DNA of 64,000 bases from Climacteris rufus (taxonomy: Eukaryota; Chordata; Aves; Passeriformes; Climacteridae): positions 439,109-503,108 of the forward strand of contig VZRZ01004327.1 in assembly GCA_013398175.1 (NCBI GenBank), read 5' to 3'. The number at the start of each line of letters is the position of its first letter. Position 1 is the stretch's first letter. The notes under the pieces are model-generated. The model was not told the origin of the DNA. It did no database searches and saw only the letters and a program-made list of their open reading frames with translations. Shown piece after piece: positions 61,984-64,000 of the stretch. Made by a program: the position numbers and the translations under genes.

Positions 61984-64000
61984 CAACTCTGAAACAAGAA
62001 GTAAAACTAACTTTATTAGGCAGAACTACTAGTTTACACAATTAGAGTGTGGAGTAGGTGTTTTCCCTTCATAAGCCCTGTTTGTAAATCCAATGTGCAA
62101 CTGGTGCCCTAGGTTTTTTAACAGTCGAGCATGAAGTATATAAAATGAAAAAAGTTTTGTTAGTTATTCTAGCAGGTCATGAAAGAAACTGTTAGAACAC
62201 AAAATTTCTGCTCTCACTAGTATATTCTACCTCAACACACCTCTGTTCTTCTGCTGTTTTCATGCCCAAAGCCCCATGTCTGAGCTTTCCGTCTTGCTGA
62301 TTAATTTCAGATATGTTAAAATCTTGTCTGAAATTTTCTGGAATTGAGAACATAATCCCGTTGGGACAGAGAATTGCTTATATTTCAGTTGTGTTTCTAG
62401 TTGGGATATATATGATGTCACATTTTCCTATGCCAACACTGATGAGGAAAGCTGGAATATTTATCAGCAGAGAAGTAAGCAAAATAACAGAAATTATCAA
62501 AAGTTTAAATACAGCAATTCATTGCTAGTACGTAATTTTTCAATTTGACTATAATTGAATATTTAAATGACAGTGTGTGTGTGTGAGTGTACAAAAGGTG
62601 TTTATACCACCTTAGTGTGCCTGACACGGAATAGCATTATTTTTACAAATATAGATGTCATTTATATGACACCAAATTTGTTTCTGAGGCTTGTCAGGAG
62701 ATATTATATCACCAATGCTATTATTTCTTCAGTCAGTTTTCAGCAGACATGACCACTTTCAAATTTATTTATCCAAATACGTTTGGGTGTGCATGATTAT
62801 TTTTTCTTTGAGTGTTATTTGAAAACTTTTTCAGAAGCAATGACTGCTGCCGTGGTCTTCTCCTGTCTTATAATACTTGTTTGATAGGGTGAGAATATAA
62901 ATCATTAATTGAACAGCTATTTGCCATCAAACAAAAGACACTTAGAGTAGATAATATAGAAACAGCTTTGCTGATGATAAAATTTCAAGCAAAGATCTTC
63001 AAGCAAATAGATAAAGAAATAAATAAAATTACTATAAAAAAGAGAGCTTTTCATCTTTATATGTGTACAAGTGTTGAGAAAATAATGGAAATGACATTCC
63101 TGATAATTGCATATATAGATGTGCTCATGTAGTTTTGAGAATGTTCAGTGTTTCACCTATGTAACCAGTGACACACTATTATTTTTGTGACATGTAACTA
63201 AGTAATTGAAGGGCACTGTAAGGAGATAGCCTTATGATATTAGACAAAGTAAAAGAGTTATGATATAATTATGTAAGTCAGAAAATTATTAGAGAAAAAT
63301 CCTCTACTTTTGCTAAGTAACAGGGTGAATTAGCAGTAATCTGTGAACTAAAAATTACCTTTTTTGTAAGTCTTCAATCAAAAACATTCAGTGAGGAAAT
63401 CTGTGAAAAATAAAAAAAAATTCAAAAAGAAGCTCTAAATCCCTGCATCTTTATATATAAATTATTCATTATTAATTATTTACAAAGGCTGATTTCAAGC
63501 AAGATTAATGGCTAATATTTAAAATTAATGCCTGAAGTTTCATATTTCAATTTCCAGCAAGCCTTGAGAAGTTAAATACCAAGACCTCATCTCTATAAAA
63601 TCACAAGTGAAAGCTGAAAAGCCCTTTCATAAATTAATATCAAGTTAAATAAACAAATAGTTGTTTGACAAGAAGGAAAAATACCAATTAAGCATTCTTT
63701 CTTGTTCATTTGTGTCCTTTATGCCTTACACTCCACTTTCTTTGTGATAACCCTCCCTAGACAGCAGGCATCCTAATGGTGAGTCCATAGTATGGACATT
63801 ACACACCTGTTGATTTATGGGAAAGCAACTGTCAAAATGGATTGCATGATGTCTGACATCTACTGTCTACTGCAGATACATATTTTCATAAAACTTCCAC
63901 CACTTCTTCAAATATATCTGAAATTGGCCAGCCTGTTTTCTGTTTTCCATTTTTTCCCGGGAAGAAATGGAAGGAAAACATATGGAAAACATTGATGAAA
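61984..64000. other. AT-rich non-coding stretch, nothing recognised
   Basis: Frames at 62313-62528, 62567-62752 and 63792-63995 have no known domain. A short TG run lies at 62573-62585. No repeat family was recognised up to the window edge. Confidence 0.5.

Noticed and set aside
1..64000. CRISPR array, tRNA, rRNA or bacterial operon structure
   Set aside because: No regular direct repeats with unique spacers, no tRNA-like arms and no dense coding were seen. The CR1 and ERV content is that of a bird nuclear genome.

Overview
The window looks like non-coding nuclear DNA from a bird, probably a songbird or other neoavian. Two signals point there. First, there are many CR1 LINE fragments with the avian 3' end (tcatagaatcatag and its complement) and CR1 reverse-transcriptase peptides. 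Second, there are ERVL-type LTRs with the avian block tattccataccatatgac, plus a crowd of retroviral solo LTRs. The background is AT-rich and dense in stop codons. No host exon, rRNA, tRNA, CRISPR array or other functional RNA could be recognised. The longest open frame is only 180 codons and matches nothing I know. The window is best read as a gene desert or part of a very large intron, and most open frames seen are chance or lie inside repeats.

Layout. 1-11979 is almost repeat-free, apart from one LTR (1605-1955), a pure TTCTC pentamer array (4926-5016) and a G-quadruplex motif. 11980-17863 holds a CpG-rich solo LTR, a CR1 3' fragment of about 660 bp, a TAGA/TAGG microsatellite, another solo LTR and a short CR1 end. 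17864-31470 has a TA microsatellite broken by a 78-N assembly gap, one LTR near 22.7-23.06 kb and one CR1 end. 31471-38706 carries two ERVL-type LTRs, the second CpG-rich LTR, a CR1 end and the first of four related ERVK-like LTRs. 38707-49624 has two internal CR1 reverse-transcriptase pieces, a CR1 3' end and three LTRs. 49625-64000 has a solo LTR, two CR1 3' ends and a nested LTR-in-LTR at 61406-61977.

The firmest result is structural. Seven LTRs keep a perfect 6-bp target-site duplication (TSD): 11980, 15948, 36388, 44634, 48577, 53259 and 61406. All are solo; no gag, pol or env remains between any pair. This fits class II (ERVK-like) insertions that lost their internal regions by LTR-LTR recombination. 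I found no undescribed coding system. The best leads are the nested LTR, the CpG-rich LTR pair as possible promoters, a 27-bp block shared by two distant sites, and a few complex stretches I could not assign. Family names are from recognition of motifs, not from a database search.
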